NCBI GenBank assembly: GCA_964433315.1
Contig: CAYSQO010000003.1
Location: 1-64,000 of the forward strand
DNA from: Aquariibacter sp964433315
Lineage (GTDB): Bacteria; Pseudomonadota; Gammaproteobacteria; Burkholderiales; Burkholderiaceae_C
DNA: 64,000 bases
Reading direction: 5' to 3'
Shown here: positions 40,937-51,115 of the stretch, piece after piece
Layout: the number at the start of each line of letters is the position of its first letter
Numbering within the stretch: position 1 is the stretch's first letter
The notes under the pieces: generated by a model
Told to the model about the DNA's origin: nothing
Databases searched by the model: none
Seen by the model: only the letters and a program-made list of their open reading frames with translations
Translations under genes and position numbers: made by a program

Positions 40937-42181
40937 TCAGACCCGCTTGAAGACCAGCGAGCCGTTGGTGCCGCCGAAGCCGAAGTTGTTCTTCAGCGCG
41001 GCGTCGATCTTCATCTCCCGCGCGGTGTTGGCGCAGTAGTCCAGGTCGCACTCGGGATCCTGGTTGAAGATGTTGATGGTTGGCGGGGAGATCTGGTGGT
41101 GGATCGCCAGCACCGTGAAGACCGATTCGATGCCGCCGGCGCCGCCCAGCAGGTGGCCGGTCATCGACTTGGTCGAGTTGACGACCAGGTGCTTCGCGTC
41201 GGCCCCGAAGGCCGCCTTGATCGCGTTGGTCTCGTTGACGTCGCCCAGCGGGGTGGAGGTGCCGTGGGCGTTCAGGTACTGAACCTGGTCGGTGTTCAGG
41301 CCGGCATCCTTCAGCGCGAGCTGCATCGAACGCTTGGGGCCGTCCACGTCGGGCGCGGTCATGTGATAGGCGTCGGCGCTCATGCCGAAGCCGGCCAATT
41401 CGGCGTAGATCTTGGCGCCGCGGGCCTTGGCGTGCTCGTACTCCTCGAGCACCATCACGCCGCCGCCCTCGCCGAGCACGAAGCCGTCGCGGTCCTTGTC
41501 CCAGGGACGGGAGGCGGTGGCCGGATCGTCATTGCGGCTCGACAGCGCACGGGCAGCCGCGAAGCCGCCGATGCCCAGGGGCGACACCGTGCTCTCGGCG
41601 CCGCCAGCGACCATCACGTCGGCATCGCCGTAGGCGATCAGCCGCGCGGCTTGGCCGATGGAATGCAGGCCGGTGGTGCAGGCGGTGACGATGGCCAGGT
41701 TGGGGCCCTTGAAGCCGCACTTGATCGACACATGCCCCGAGATCATGTTGATGATCGAGGCCGGCACGAAGAAGGGCGAGATGCGGCGCGGGCCGCGCTC
41801 CAGGTAGTCGGACTGCGTGTTCTCGATCATCGGCAAGCCGCCGATGCCCGAGCCCACCAGGCAGCCGATGCGTTCGGCCAGCTCCGGCGACAGGGCGTCG
41901 CCGGTGGGCAGGCCGGCATCCGCCACGGCCTGCAGCGAGGCAGCGAGACCGTAGTGGATGAAAGTGTCCATGTGGCGGGCTTCCTTCGCGGGGAAGTACT
42001 CCTCCACGTTGAAGCCCTTGACCTCGCCGGCGAAGCGGCAGGCCAGCGCCGAGGCGTCGAACTTGGTGACCGGCCCGATGCCGCTCTTGCCGGCGACGAG
42101 GTTGGACCAGGATTCGGCCACCGTGTTGCCCACGGGCGTGATCAGCCCGAGGCCGGTGACGACGACACGACGCTTGCTCAT
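40937..42181 (-). CDS. fabF: 3-oxoacyl-[acyl-carrier-protein] synthase II
   Basis: A 414-residue KAS II that condenses malonyl-ACP with growing acyl-ACP in fatty-acid elongation. The catalytic triad is visible: Cys in VTACTTGLHSIGQA, His in NAHGTSTPLGD and His in STKSMTGHLLGGAG. The C terminus NNFGFGGTNGSLVFKRV is typical. It lies 14 bases after acpP in the fab cluster. Confidence 0.97.
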   Translation of the reverse strand: MSKRRVVVTGLGLITPVGNTVAESWSNLVAGKSGIGPVTKFDASALACRFAGEVKGFNVEEYFPAKEARHMDTFIHYGLAASLQAVADAGLPTGDALSPELAERIGCLVGSGIGGLPMIENTQSDYLERGPRRISPFFVPASIINMISGHVSIKCGFKGPNLAIVTACTTGLHSIGQAARLIAYGDADVMVAGGAESTVSPLGIGGFAAARALSSRNDDPATASRPWDKDRDGFVLGEGGGVMVLEEYEHAKARGAKIYAELAGFGMSADAYHMTAPDVDGPKRSMQLALKDAGLNTDQVQYLNAHGTSTPLGDVNETNAIKAAFGADAKHLVVNSTKSMTGHLLGGAGGIESVFTVLAIHHQISPPTINIFNQDPECDLDYCANTAREMKIDAALKNNFGFGGTNGSLVFKRV

Positions 42182-42195
42182 CGCTGCGCTTCCGC

Positions 42196-42435
42196 TCAGG
42201 CCTTGGCGTTGTTCTTGGCGTAGTCGATCGCGAGCTGGACGGTCGTGATCTTCTCGGCCTCTTCGTCCGGGATCTCGATGCCGAACTCGTCTTCGAGGGC
42301 CATCACCAGCTCGACGGTGTCGAGGGAGTCCGCGCCCAGGTCGGCCACGAAAGCCTTCTCGTTGGTGACTTCGGCTTCGGCCACGCCGAGCTGCTCGGCA
42401 ATGATCTTCTTGACGCGGGCTTCGATATCGCTCAT
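42196..42435 (-). CDS. acpP: Acyl carrier protein
   Basis: A 79-residue AcpP, the soluble carrier of acyl chains. The phosphopantetheine Ser lies in LGADSLDTVELVMALEDEFGIEIPDEEAEKI, the universal signature. It has a strong AGGAGGAG ribosome site; the palindrome CTCCTAGGAG (42441-42450) overlaps it. A TAGAAT -10-like hexamer (42477-42472) suggests its own promoter in addition to the fab operon, consistent with a need for high ACP levels. Confidence 0.98.
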   Translation of the reverse strand: MSDIEARVKKIIAEQLGVAEAEVTNEKAFVADLGADSLDTVELVMALEDEFGIEIPDEEAEKITTVQLAIDYAKNNAKA

Positions 42436-42471
42436 GTCTCCTCCTAGGAGAGTGCTGAAAAACAGCGCGGG

Positions 42472-42534
42472 ATTCTATGCGGTCCGTGAGACGGTCCCGG
42501 GGCTGCTGGGACCGGACGGCTCGCGACGCCGTCC
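42472..42534 (-). promoter_or_regulatory. acpP upstream region: -10 element and paired hairpins
   Basis: On the minus strand, two inverted repeats follow fabG. GGACGGC/GCCGTCC uses 42514-42520 and 42528-42534, and CGGTCCC/GGGACCG uses 42492-42498 and 42508-42514. A TAGAAT -10-like hexamer then lies at 42477-42472, about 37 bases before the acpP start. There is no U-tract, so they may slow or stabilise the fabG end rather than terminate. Confidence 0.4.
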
Positions 42535-42566
42535 GGGGTGGAAAAGCGGGTGGGGCGCAGGCCGCC

Positions 42567-43316
42567 TCAGCCCATGTACATGCCGCCGTTCACATGCAGC
42601 TCGCTGCCGGTGATGTAGGCGGCGGCCGGCGAGGCCAGGAAGGCGACCGCCGCGGCGATCTCCTCGGCCTGGCCGAGCCGGCCCAGGGGGATCTGCTGCA
42701 TCAGCGCGTCCTTCTGGGCCTGGGGCAGGTCCTGCGTCATGTCGGTGGCGATGAAGCCGGGCGCCACACAGTTCACGGTGATGTTGCGGCTGCCCAGCTC
42801 CCGGGCCAATGCACGGGTCATGCCCGCGACCCCGGCCTTGGCCGCGGCGTAGTTGGCCTGGCCGGCGTTGCCGGAGGCCCCGACGACCGAGGTGATCGAG
42901 ATGATGCGGCCCTGGCGCTGCTTCATCATGGGGCGGATGGCCGCGCGGCTGGCACGGAAGACGGCGCGCAGGTTGGTGTCGTGCACCGCGTCCCAGTCGG
43001 CGTCCTTCATGCGCATGGCCAGGGTGTCGCGGGTGATGCCGGCGTTGTTGACCAGGATGTGCAGGCCGCCGTGGGCGCTGACGATGCCGTCGATGGCGGC
43101 GTCCAGCGCAGCGTCGTCGGTCACGTCCAGCTTCAGGCCCAGGCCCCCGTGCGGGGCCAGGGCCTCGCCGATGGCGGCGGCGCCGCTGTCGCTGGTGGCG
43201 GTGCCGATCACCTTGGCGCCCTGCCCGGCCAGGCTGAGCGCGATGGCGCGGCCGATGCCGCGGCTGGCGCCGGTGACCAGGGCCACCTGGCCGGCGAGGG
43301 AGAGGTTCAGGCTCAT
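42567..43316 (-). CDS. fabG: 3-oxoacyl-[acyl-carrier-protein] reductase
   Basis: A 249-residue NADPH-dependent short-chain dehydrogenase of fatty-acid elongation. TGASRGIGRAIA binds the cofactor; NNAGITRDTLAMRMK, the Ser in SITSVVG and the Tyr-x3-Lys in NYAAAKAGVAGM are the FabG signatures, and the C terminus is GSELHVNGGMYMG. It lies between fabD (39-base gap) and acpP (131-base gap with hairpins). Confidence 0.97.
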   Translation of the reverse strand: MSLNLSLAGQVALVTGASRGIGRAIALSLAGQGAKVIGTATSDSGAAAIGEALAPHGGLGLKLDVTDDAALDAAIDGIVSAHGGLHILVNNAGITRDTLAMRMKDADWDAVHDTNLRAVFRASRAAIRPMMKQRQGRIISITSVVGASGNAGQANYAAAKAGVAGMTRALARELGSRNITVNCVAPGFIATDMTQDLPQAQKDALMQQIPLGRLGQAEEIAAAVAFLASPAAAYITGSELHVNGGMYMG

Positions 43317-43355
43317 CGGGAGGCTTTCTTCAGGGACGGTCGTCGGGCGGCGGGC

Positions 43356-44300
43356 TCAGCCCAGCAGCGCGCGGGTGGCGGCCAGGCTGGCCGGGTCGGC
43401 GATGCCGGCGGTCGACAGGCCCGGCTCGATGCGCTTGACCAGGCCCTGCAGCACCTTGCCCGGGCCGCATTCGACGAGCTGGGTGATGCCGCGGGCGGCC
43501 AGGGCCTGCACGGTGCCGACCCAGCGCACTGCGCTGTAGGTCTGACGCACCAGGGCGTCGCGGATCTGCTCGGGGGTGCCGGCCCAGCTCAGGTCGACGT
43601 TGTGGATCAGCGGGATCTCGGGGGCGTTCAGCGGGGTCTGCGCCAGGTGCTCGCGCAGGACCTCGGCCGCCGGGCGGATCAGGCTGGAGTGGAAGGGCGC
43701 GGACACCGCCAGCGGCAAGGCGCGCTTGGCGCCGGCCGCCTTGAGCTTTTCACAGGCCAGGGCGATGCCGGCAGCGCTGCCGGCGATCACGGTCTGGGCC
43801 GGGTCGTTGAAGTTGGCGGCCTCGACCACCTCGCCGCTGGCCGCGGCCAGCTCGGCGCACAGGGCCACCACCGTCTCGGCCGGCAGGCCCAGGATGGCCG
43901 CCATGCCGCCGGTGCCCACCGGCACCGCGGCCTGCATGGCCTGGGCGCGCAGGCGCACCAGGGGCACGGCATCGGCCAGGCTCAGCACGCCGGCGGCGAC
44001 CAGGGCGCTGTACTCGCCCAGCGAATGGCCGGCCACGGCCGCCGGCAGGGCCCCGCCCTCGGCCCGCCAGGCGCGCCAGGCCGCCACCGAGGCGGTCAGC
44101 ATGACCGGCTGGGTGTTGGTGGTCAGGTCCAGCTGCTCCTTGGGCCCCTGGGCGATCAGCGCGCCCAGGTCCTCGCCCAGCGCGGCCGAGGCCTCGGCCA
44201 GGGTGTCGCGCACGGCAGGGTGGTCGCCCCAGGCGTCGAGCATGCCCACGGACTGCGAGCCCTGGCCAGGGAAGACGAAAGCAAGCGAGGTCGTCGTCAT
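43356..44300 (-). CDS. fabD: Malonyl-CoA:ACP transacylase
   Basis: A 314-residue malonyl transferase that loads malonyl onto AcpP. FVFPGQGSQSVGML marks the N terminus, the nucleophile Ser lies in GHSLGEYSALVAAG, an Arg lies in LVRLRAQAMQ, and the catalytic His lies in SAPFHSSLI. The start MTTTSLAF at 44300 was chosen because the in-frame sequence upstream is low complexity. It is preceded by fabH (79-base gap). Confidence 0.96.
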   Translation of the reverse strand: MTTTSLAFVFPGQGSQSVGMLDAWGDHPAVRDTLAEASAALGEDLGALIAQGPKEQLDLTTNTQPVMLTASVAAWRAWRAEGGALPAAVAGHSLGEYSALVAAGVLSLADAVPLVRLRAQAMQAAVPVGTGGMAAILGLPAETVVALCAELAAASGEVVEAANFNDPAQTVIAGSAAGIALACEKLKAAGAKRALPLAVSAPFHSSLIRPAAEVLREHLAQTPLNAPEIPLIHNVDLSWAGTPEQIRDALVRQTYSAVRWVGTVQALAARGITQLVECGPGKVLQGLVKRIEPGLSTAGIADPASLAATRALLG

Positions 44301-44379
44301 GGGAGATCGGGAGTCAAGACAAGTCGGAAGGGGCGGCTGCCCCGGGCCCGGGCCCGGCCGCGGCAGGGGGTGCGCGGGC

Positions 44380-45375
44380 TCAGAAGTCCAGCAGCACCGC
44401 GCCCCAGGTGAAGCCACCGCCCACGCCTTCGAGCAGCACGGTGTCGCCGCGGCGGACCTGGCCGCTGCGCACGGCCTCGTCCAGGGCCAGGGGCACGGAG
44501 GCGGCCGAGGTGTTGCCGTGGCGGTCGACGGTGACAACCAGCTTTTCGGCGGGCAGGCGCATCTTGCGGGCCGTCATCTGCATGATGCGGATGTTGGCCT
44601 GGTGCGGGATCAGCCAGTCCACGTCCTCGGGCGTGCGGCCGGCCTGGGCCAGCACCTTGCGGGCGGCGTCTTCCAGCACGCCCACGGCCAGCTTGAAGAC
44701 GGCCTGGCCGTCCATGCGCAGCAGCGGCTCGCCGATCACCCGGCCGCCGGACACGGTGCCCGGCGTGCAGAGGATCTCGACCTGCCGGCCATCGGCGTTG
44801 AGCGTGCTGGCCAGCAGGCCGGGCGTCTCGCTGGCCTCCAGCACCACGGCGCCGGCGCCGTCGCCGAAGAGCACGCAGGTCGTGCGGTCCTTGAAGTCGA
44901 GGATGCGCGAGAAGACCTCGGCGCCGATCACCAGCGCGCGCCGGGCGGTGCCGGTGCGGATCAGCGCGTCGGCCACCGTCAGGCCGTAGACGAAGCCCGA
45001 GCACACGGCCTGCACGTCGAAGGCCGCGCCGCCCGGCACGCCGAGCTTGCGCTGCACGATGCAGGCGGTGGAGGGGAAGACCATGTCCGGGGTGGACGTG
45101 GCGACCACGATCAGGTCGATGTCGGCCGGGGTGCAGCCGGCGGCCTCCAGCGCATGGCGGGCCGCTTCCACGGCCAGATCGCTGGCGTTCACGCCGTCGG
45201 CGACGAAGTGGCGGAAGCGGATGCCGGTGCGCTCGACGATCCAGTCGTCCGAGGTCTCTATGCCGTCAGCCGCCAGGCGGTCGACCAGGTCCTGGTTGCT
45301 CAGGCGTTGCGGCGGCAGGGCGCTGCCGGTGCCGGCGATGCGCGTGAAGCGCGTCGGGGAGGAGGTGGGGACCAT
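44380..45375 (-). CDS. fabH: 3-oxoacyl-[acyl-carrier-protein] synthase III
   Basis: A 331-residue KAS III that starts fatty-acid synthesis by condensing acetyl-CoA with malonyl-ACP. The Cys nucleophile lies in DVQAVCSGFVYGL, the His in WLIPHQANIRIM, and the Asn in DRHGNTSAASVPLAL. It lies between plsX (31-base gap) and fabD in the standard order. Confidence 0.97.
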   Translation of the reverse strand: MVPTSSPTRFTRIAGTGSALPPQRLSNQDLVDRLAADGIETSDDWIVERTGIRFRHFVADGVNASDLAVEAARHALEAAGCTPADIDLIVVATSTPDMVFPSTACIVQRKLGVPGGAAFDVQAVCSGFVYGLTVADALIRTGTARRALVIGAEVFSRILDFKDRTTCVLFGDGAGAVVLEASETPGLLASTLNADGRQVEILCTPGTVSGGRVIGEPLLRMDGQAVFKLAVGVLEDAARKVLAQAGRTPEDVDWLIPHQANIRIMQMTARKMRLPAEKLVVTVDRHGNTSAASVPLALDEAVRSGQVRRGDTVLLEGVGGGFTWGAVLLDF

Positions 45376-45406
45376 GCGCGGGTTCGTGGAGGAGACGCGG
45401 GCAGCC

Positions 45407-46465
45407 TCAGGCCGCGGCAGCGGTGGGCGCGTCGGCCCAGCCGGGAGCCTGCAGGCGCTCGTGCACGCGCTGCATCAGCCCCCGTCGGGCGGCGTCATGG
45501 GCCCGGGCCAGGGCCTGCTCGAAGGCGAAGGCATCCGCCGAGCCATGGCTCTTGAACACCAGGCCGCGCAGGCCGAGCAGCGCGGCACCGTTGTAGCGGC
45601 GGTGGTCGACGCGGGCCTTGAAATGCTTGAGCACCGGCAACGCCACCAGCGCGGCCAGCTTGGCGTAGGCGGTGCGCGTGAACTCCTGCTTGATGAAGTT
45701 CGACAGCATGGCCGCCAGGCCCTCGGCCGTCTTCAGGGCGACATTGCCGACGAAGCCGTCGCAGACCACGATGTCCGTCGTGCCCTTGAAGATGTCGTTG
45801 CCCTCGACGTTGCCGTGGAAGTTCAGGCGACCGGCCGCGGCCGCGGCGCGCAGCAGCTCGCCGGCCTGCTTGATGACCTCGCTGCCCTTGATGGCCTCTT
45901 CGCCGATGTTCAGCAGGCCGACGCTGGGCTCGCTCTTGCCGTCGACTGCGGCGACCAGCGCGCTGCCCATCAGGGCGAACTGCAGCAGGTGCTCGGCCGT
46001 GCAGTCGACATTGGCGCCGAGATCCAGCACGGTGGTGTAGCCGTCGCGCTGGTTGGGCATCACGGTCGCGATGGCCGGCCGGTCGATGCCCTCGACCGTC
46101 TTGAGCAGGTAGCGGGCCACCGCCATCAGCGCACCGGTGTTGCCGGCGGACACGCAGACATCGGCCGCGGCCGAACCGTCGCCCCCCGCCTTGAGCAGGC
46201 CGAGGGCCACGCGCATCGACGAGTCCTTCTTGCGGCGCAGCGCCACCTCGACCGCATCGTCCATGGTCACGACCTCGGTCGCGGCGACGATGCGGGTGCG
46301 GGGCCAGGCGGCCGCCTCGGCCAGCACCTCCGGCCGGCCGACGAGCAGCAGCTCGGCCTCGGCCTGGCGAGCCAGGAAGCTGCGGCAGGCGGGCAGCGTG
46401 ATGGCGGGACCGTGGTCGCCGCCCATCGCGTCGACCGCCAGCCGGACCGGCGTGCGCAGGCTCAT
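45407..46465 (-). CDS. plsX: Phosphate acyltransferase PlsX
   Basis: A 352-residue peripheral membrane enzyme that converts acyl-ACP to acyl-phosphate for phospholipid synthesis. The N terminus RLAVDAMGGDHGP, SAGNTGALM, LDLGANVDC, NIGEEAIKG and DGFVGNVALKTAEG are diagnostic. ATG 46465 (MSLRTPVRL) is proposed; a GTG four codons upstream is possible. It lies downstream of rpmF, as in most proteobacteria. Confidence 0.95.
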   Translation of the reverse strand: MSLRTPVRLAVDAMGGDHGPAITLPACRSFLARQAEAELLLVGRPEVLAEAAAWPRTRIVAATEVVTMDDAVEVALRRKKDSSMRVALGLLKAGGDGSAAADVCVSAGNTGALMAVARYLLKTVEGIDRPAIATVMPNQRDGYTTVLDLGANVDCTAEHLLQFALMGSALVAAVDGKSEPSVGLLNIGEEAIKGSEVIKQAGELLRAAAAAGRLNFHGNVEGNDIFKGTTDIVVCDGFVGNVALKTAEGLAAMLSNFIKQEFTRTAYAKLAALVALPVLKHFKARVDHRRYNGAALLGLRGLVFKSHGSADAFAFEQALARAHDAARRGLMQRVHERLQAPGWADAPTAAAA

Positions 46466-46609
46466 GGGCGAGGGCACCCGCGGCTCAGCACGGACGCGAC
46501 TTCAATGCAGACGCCCGGCCGCCTGCAGGACAGGGGGCCGGGCGGCAGGATCGCACCGCGCGGGACCGGCTGCCGTCCGCAGCGCGAACGGCGGCCGGCC
46601 ACATCACGC

Positions 46610-46792
46610 TCAGGCATCGGCCTTGGTCTTCAGGACCTTGCGGCCACGGTAGAAGCCGGTCGGGCTGATGTGGTGGCGCAGGTGGATTTCGCCCGTGGTC
46701 GGCTCGATCGCGGTGCCCGGCTGGGTCAGGGCGTTGTGCGAGCGGTGCATGCCGCGCTTGGAGGGCGACTTCTTGTTCTGTTGAACGGCCAT
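46610..46792 (-). CDS. rpmF: 50S ribosomal protein L32
   Basis: A 60-residue L32: MAVQQNKKSPSKRGMHRSHN followed by LRHHISPTGFYRGRKVLK. The Cys residues of zinc-binding L32 are replaced, giving the common zinc-free form. The start at 46792 is preceded by GGAGCC. It is the first gene of the rpmF-plsX-fab transcript, with a TACAAT promoter element at 46865-46860; yceD lies upstream. Confidence 0.97.
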   Translation of the reverse strand: MAVQQNKKSPSKRGMHRSHNALTQPGTAIEPTTGEIHLRHHISPTGFYRGRKVLKTKADA

Positions 46793-46859
46793 GGTTGGCT
46801 CCAGTAAAGCAGGACGGACGGGGCTCGAAAGCCACAGGGCGTCCGAGGTAAAGCCCGCG

Positions 46860-46865
46860 ATTGTA
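46860..46865 (-). promoter_or_regulatory. Candidate -10 element of rpmF
   Basis: TACAAT on the minus strand in the context GCTACAATCGC, about 70 bases before the rpmF start, just after the yceD stop. No convincing -35 hexamer was found at 16-18 bases. Confidence 0.5.
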
Positions 46866-46890
46866 GCAGGCATCGCGCAGACCACCCGGG

Positions 46891-47568
46891 TCAGCGGGCC
46901 GGACCGCGCCCCTTGCGTCGGGGCGGCCGCGGGGACTCGGCAGCCGGCGCAGCCTCGCCGCCCGAGGCCCCCAGGCTGGCCCGCAGCGCGGCCAGGCCGG
47001 CGAAGGGCTGGACACGCGCCGCCTCGGGCGCCGGGGCCTCCGCGGGCGGAGCTTCCTCATCGCCCTGCGGTGCGGACAGGCCGACGCCCAGCGCCTCGGC
47101 CCCCGGCAGCGGCGCCGGGCAGCGGCCATGGCGCGGAACCAGCGGCAGCTCGAGCAGCAGCTCGTCCTCGACCCAGGCCTGCACGTCCAGGCGGCGCTCC
47201 ATGGCCAGCACGTCCTCGTCGCCCAGGGCATCGAGTTCGGCGGCCTGGTGCTCGTCGCGGACGAAGCGCACGCGGCGGTCGATCTCGAGCGCCACCTCGA
47301 CCGGGGCCAGGCAGCGCTGGCAGCTCAGGGCGATGCGCGCGCGGGCCTGCAGGTGCAGGCGGACGAGGGGATCGCCGCCCAGGCGCGGGCTGTGCTCGCC
47401 CTGCAGCGTCCACTGCACCGACGCGTCCTCGGCCGGCGGCGCCTCGGGCGCGGCCGAGGCGGCCAGGCGCTCCAGCGCGCGCAGCGGCCAGGCCCCGTCC
47501 AGGGCGGTGCCGGCCTCGGCGAAGGCAGCGACATCCAGGGCTCGGGGGTTGGTGCGGCGCAGGCTCAT
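46891..47568 (-). CDS. yceD: YceD/DUF177-family protein
   Basis: A 225-residue YceD/DUF177 protein, linked in other organisms to 23S rRNA and plastid-type L32 function. The pair CQRCLAPVEVALEI, then RFVRDEHQAAELDALGDEDVLA and DVQAWVEDELLLELPLVPRHG, is typical. The second Cys pair expected near HGRCPAP is reduced to one Cys. It is about 50 residues longer than usual because of Ala/Pro-rich N- and C-terminal parts ending in a basic tail (RPPRRKGRGPAR). It lies directly upstream of rpmF, the conserved arrangement. Confidence 0.9.
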   Translation of the reverse strand: MSLRRTNPRALDVAAFAEAGTALDGAWPLRALERLAASAAPEAPPAEDASVQWTLQGEHSPRLGGDPLVRLHLQARARIALSCQRCLAPVEVALEIDRRVRFVRDEHQAAELDALGDEDVLAMERRLDVQAWVEDELLLELPLVPRHGRCPAPLPGAEALGVGLSAPQGDEEAPPAEAPAPEAARVQPFAGLAALRASLGASGGEAAPAAESPRPPRRKGRGPAR

Positions 47569-47634
47569 CCGGCGCAGTTTAGGCGGCCCCCGCCTTCGCC
47601 CGGCCGGGGGCGGGCCGGCGCGGACAATCCCGGC

Positions 47635-48228
47635 ATGAACGTCCCGCCGCTGATCCTGGGCTCCAGCTCGCGCTACCGCGCCGAGCTGCTGGCCCGCCTG
47701 CACCTGCCCTTCACCTGCATTGCCCCCGAGGTCGACGAAAGCCCGCGGCCCGGCGAAGCCCCGCAGGCCCTGGCCGAGCGCCTGGCGCGCAGCAAGGCCC
47801 TGGCGGTGGCCGAGCGCCACCCCGGAGCCTGGGTGATCGGCGCCGACCAAGTGGCCGACCTGGCCGGCGAGCCGCTGGGCAAGCCCGGCGATGCGGCGGG
47901 CGCGCAGGCCCAGCTGCGGCGCCTGTCGGGCCAGACGGTGGACTTCCACAGCGCGCTGGCGCTGGCCGGGCCCGGGGGGCTGCACGGCGAACGCTGCATC
48001 CGCGTGCGGGTGCGCTTCCGCCGCCTGGACGAGGCCGCCATCGCGCGCTACATCGCTCTGGAGCCGGCCTTCGACTGCGCCGGCAGCGCCAAGTGCGAGG
48101 GCCTGGGCATCGCCCTGCTGGAGGCGATCGAGAGCGAGGATCCGACCGCGCTGATCGGCCTGCCGCTGATCGCCACCGCCGCCCTGCTGCGCGGCGTCGG
48201 CCTCGACCCGTTGGGGGCCACGGCATGA
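47635..48228 (+). CDS. Maf-family nucleotide pyrophosphatase (YceF type)
   Basis: A 197-residue Maf/HAM1-fold pyrophosphatase that hydrolyses modified nucleotides (m7GTP for YceF). LILGSSSRYRAELLARL, the Asp/Glu in APEVDESPRPGE, the catalytic Asp in VIGADQVADL, and CAGSAKCEGLGIALLEAIESEDPTALIGLPL are the signatures. GADQV with Gln, and EGLGIALLE, fit YceF rather than YhdE. It is divergent from yceD (66-base gap) and shares an ATGA overlap with the downstream methyltransferase gene. Confidence 0.93.
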   Translation: MNVPPLILGSSSRYRAELLARLHLPFTCIAPEVDESPRPGEAPQALAERLARSKALAVAERHPGAWVIGADQVADLAGEPLGKPGDAAGAQAQLRRLSGQTVDFHSALALAGPGGLHGERCIRVRVRFRRLDEAAIARYIALEPAFDCAGSAKCEGLGIALLEAIESEDPTALIGLPLIATAALLRGVGLDPLGATA

Positions 48229-49010
48229 GCCGCGGCCGCCTGATCCTGGTACCCAACACCCTGGACCTGGGCGCGCTCGACGCGGGCGAGACCCCGCCCG
48301 ACCTGCGCGAGGTGCTGCCCCAGGCCGTGCTGCGCGAAGCCGCCCGGCTCGGCCACTGGGTGGGCGAGAACGCCAAGACCACCCGCGCCTTCCTCAAGCG
48401 GGTCGACGCCGTGCAGCCCCTGGCCCAGCCGCTGCAGGCGGTGGCCATCACCGAGCTGCCGCGCCCGGCCAAGGGCCGGCCGCAGGGGGCCGACCGGGCC
48501 GCGCTGCTCAAGGCCCACGAGGCCCTGCTCGCCCCGCTGCGCGCCGGGCAGGACCTGGGGCTGATCTCGGAGGCCGGCCTGCCGGGGGTGGCCGATCCGG
48601 GGGCCGAACTGGTGGCCGCCGCACACCGCGAGGGCCTGAGCGTGGAGGTGCTGGCCGGGCCCAGCAGCCTCAGCCTGGCGCTGGCCGCCAGCGGCCTGCA
48701 GGGCCAGAGCTTCGCCTTCGCCGGCTACCTGCCGCAGGACGAGGCTGGCCGCGCGCAGCGCCTGCGCGAGCTGGAGCAGCGCTCGGCGCGCGAGCAGCAG
48801 ACCCAGCTGGCGATCGAGACGCCCTACCGCAATGCCGTGCTGATGGATGCCCTGCTGCGCCACCTGCAGCCCGGCACCCGGCTGGCCGTGGCCTGCGGCC
48901 TCACCCTGCCGGGCGGCTGGTGCCAAACGCGCAGCGTGTCGGCCTGGCGGGCAGCGGCGCCGGACTTTCCGCGCCACCGGCCGGCGGTCTTCGCCTGGCT
49001 GGCGGGCTGA
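48225..49010 (+). CDS. SAM-dependent methyltransferase (tetrapyrrole methylase fold)
   Basis: A 261-residue methylase of the tetrapyrrole/RsmI fold. RLILVPNTLDLG opens the domain, LGLISEAGLPGVADPGAELVAAAHREG gives the cofactor-binding loop, VLAGPSSLSLALAASGLQG follows, and FAGYLPQD is typical of RsmI relatives. The N-terminal motif GTPIGNLGD of true RsmI is altered, so it is a paralogue commonly found beside maf in Burkholderiales. The substrate is unknown. Its start overlaps the maf stop by four bases (ATGA). Confidence 0.85.
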   Translation: MSRGRLILVPNTLDLGALDAGETPPDLREVLPQAVLREAARLGHWVGENAKTTRAFLKRVDAVQPLAQPLQAVAITELPRPAKGRPQGADRAALLKAHEALLAPLRAGQDLGLISEAGLPGVADPGAELVAAAHREGLSVEVLAGPSSLSLALAASGLQGQSFAFAGYLPQDEAGRAQRLRELEQRSAREQQTQLAIETPYRNAVLMDALLRHLQPGTRLAVACGLTLPGGWCQTRSVSAWRAAAPDFPRHRPAVFAWLAG

Positions 49011-49085
49011 GGCGCACGGGGCGCACCACGCCAGCAAGCCCGACGCGGCAGCCTCTGATGCGGCGAGGCTCCGGCGCGGCCCCGC

Positions 49086-49456
49086 TCAGCCGGCCGCGGG
49101 CCGCGGCGCCTGACGCAGCCGCCAGGTCGCCCAGGCCCAGGCCAGCAGCAGGCCCAGGGCATCGGCCAGCAGGTCGGCCCAGGAGGCGCTGCGGGTGGTG
49201 GTGAGCAGGCCCTGGCCGATCTCGACCAGGCCGCCATAGGCCAGCAGGCCCAGCAGCAGCCCGCGCGGCCGGGCCGGCCAGGCGCGCTGCGCCATCAGGC
49301 CGAAGACCAGGAAGGCCGCGATGTGCTTGACCTTGTCGAAATGCGGCAGCTCGCCCGGCTCGGGGTGGTGGGGCAGCAGCGCGACGACGTAGCCCAGCAG
49401 CAGGCCGCCGATCAGCAGCAGGCGCCAGGTCGCGGGCGCCGCGAAGCGGCCGGGCT

Positions 49457-49460
<4 letters not shown>
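49086..49460 (-). CDS. VanZ-family membrane protein
   Basis: A 124-residue protein with four hydrophobic segments (about 12-29, 46-60, 66-83 and 95-112). The family signature reads FDKVKHIAAFLVFGLMA, then GGLVEIGQGLL and SWADLLADALG. VanZ homologues are named for teicoplanin resistance, but most have no known function. Its ATG overlaps the stop of the RhlE-type helicase gene by four bases. Confidence 0.88.
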
Positions 49461-50920
<1,460 letters not shown>

Positions 50921-51067
50921 CAACCCGGGATTATCGACGGGAAAGGGAAAGGGTCGGAAACAGCCGGCCCGGGTTTTGCAAGTCACCCCAGCGCGCCCCC
51001 GGGATCGAGGCCTCGTTTGTGTGGCAGGACGGCCTCGCGCCCGGCAGGAAACGCAAGACTCGCTCGT

Positions 51068-51073
51068 TATAGT
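51068..51073 (+). promoter_or_regulatory. Candidate -10 element of manC
   Basis: TATAGT in the context GTTATAGTGCG, 42 bases before the manC start. No good -35 hexamer was identified at the normal distance. It is the only obvious promoter-like sequence in front of the manC-rfb series. Confidence 0.4.
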
Positions 51074-51115
51074 GCGCTCGCCCCTCCGATACCGCCTCGC
51101 GCGGCACGACCACCC

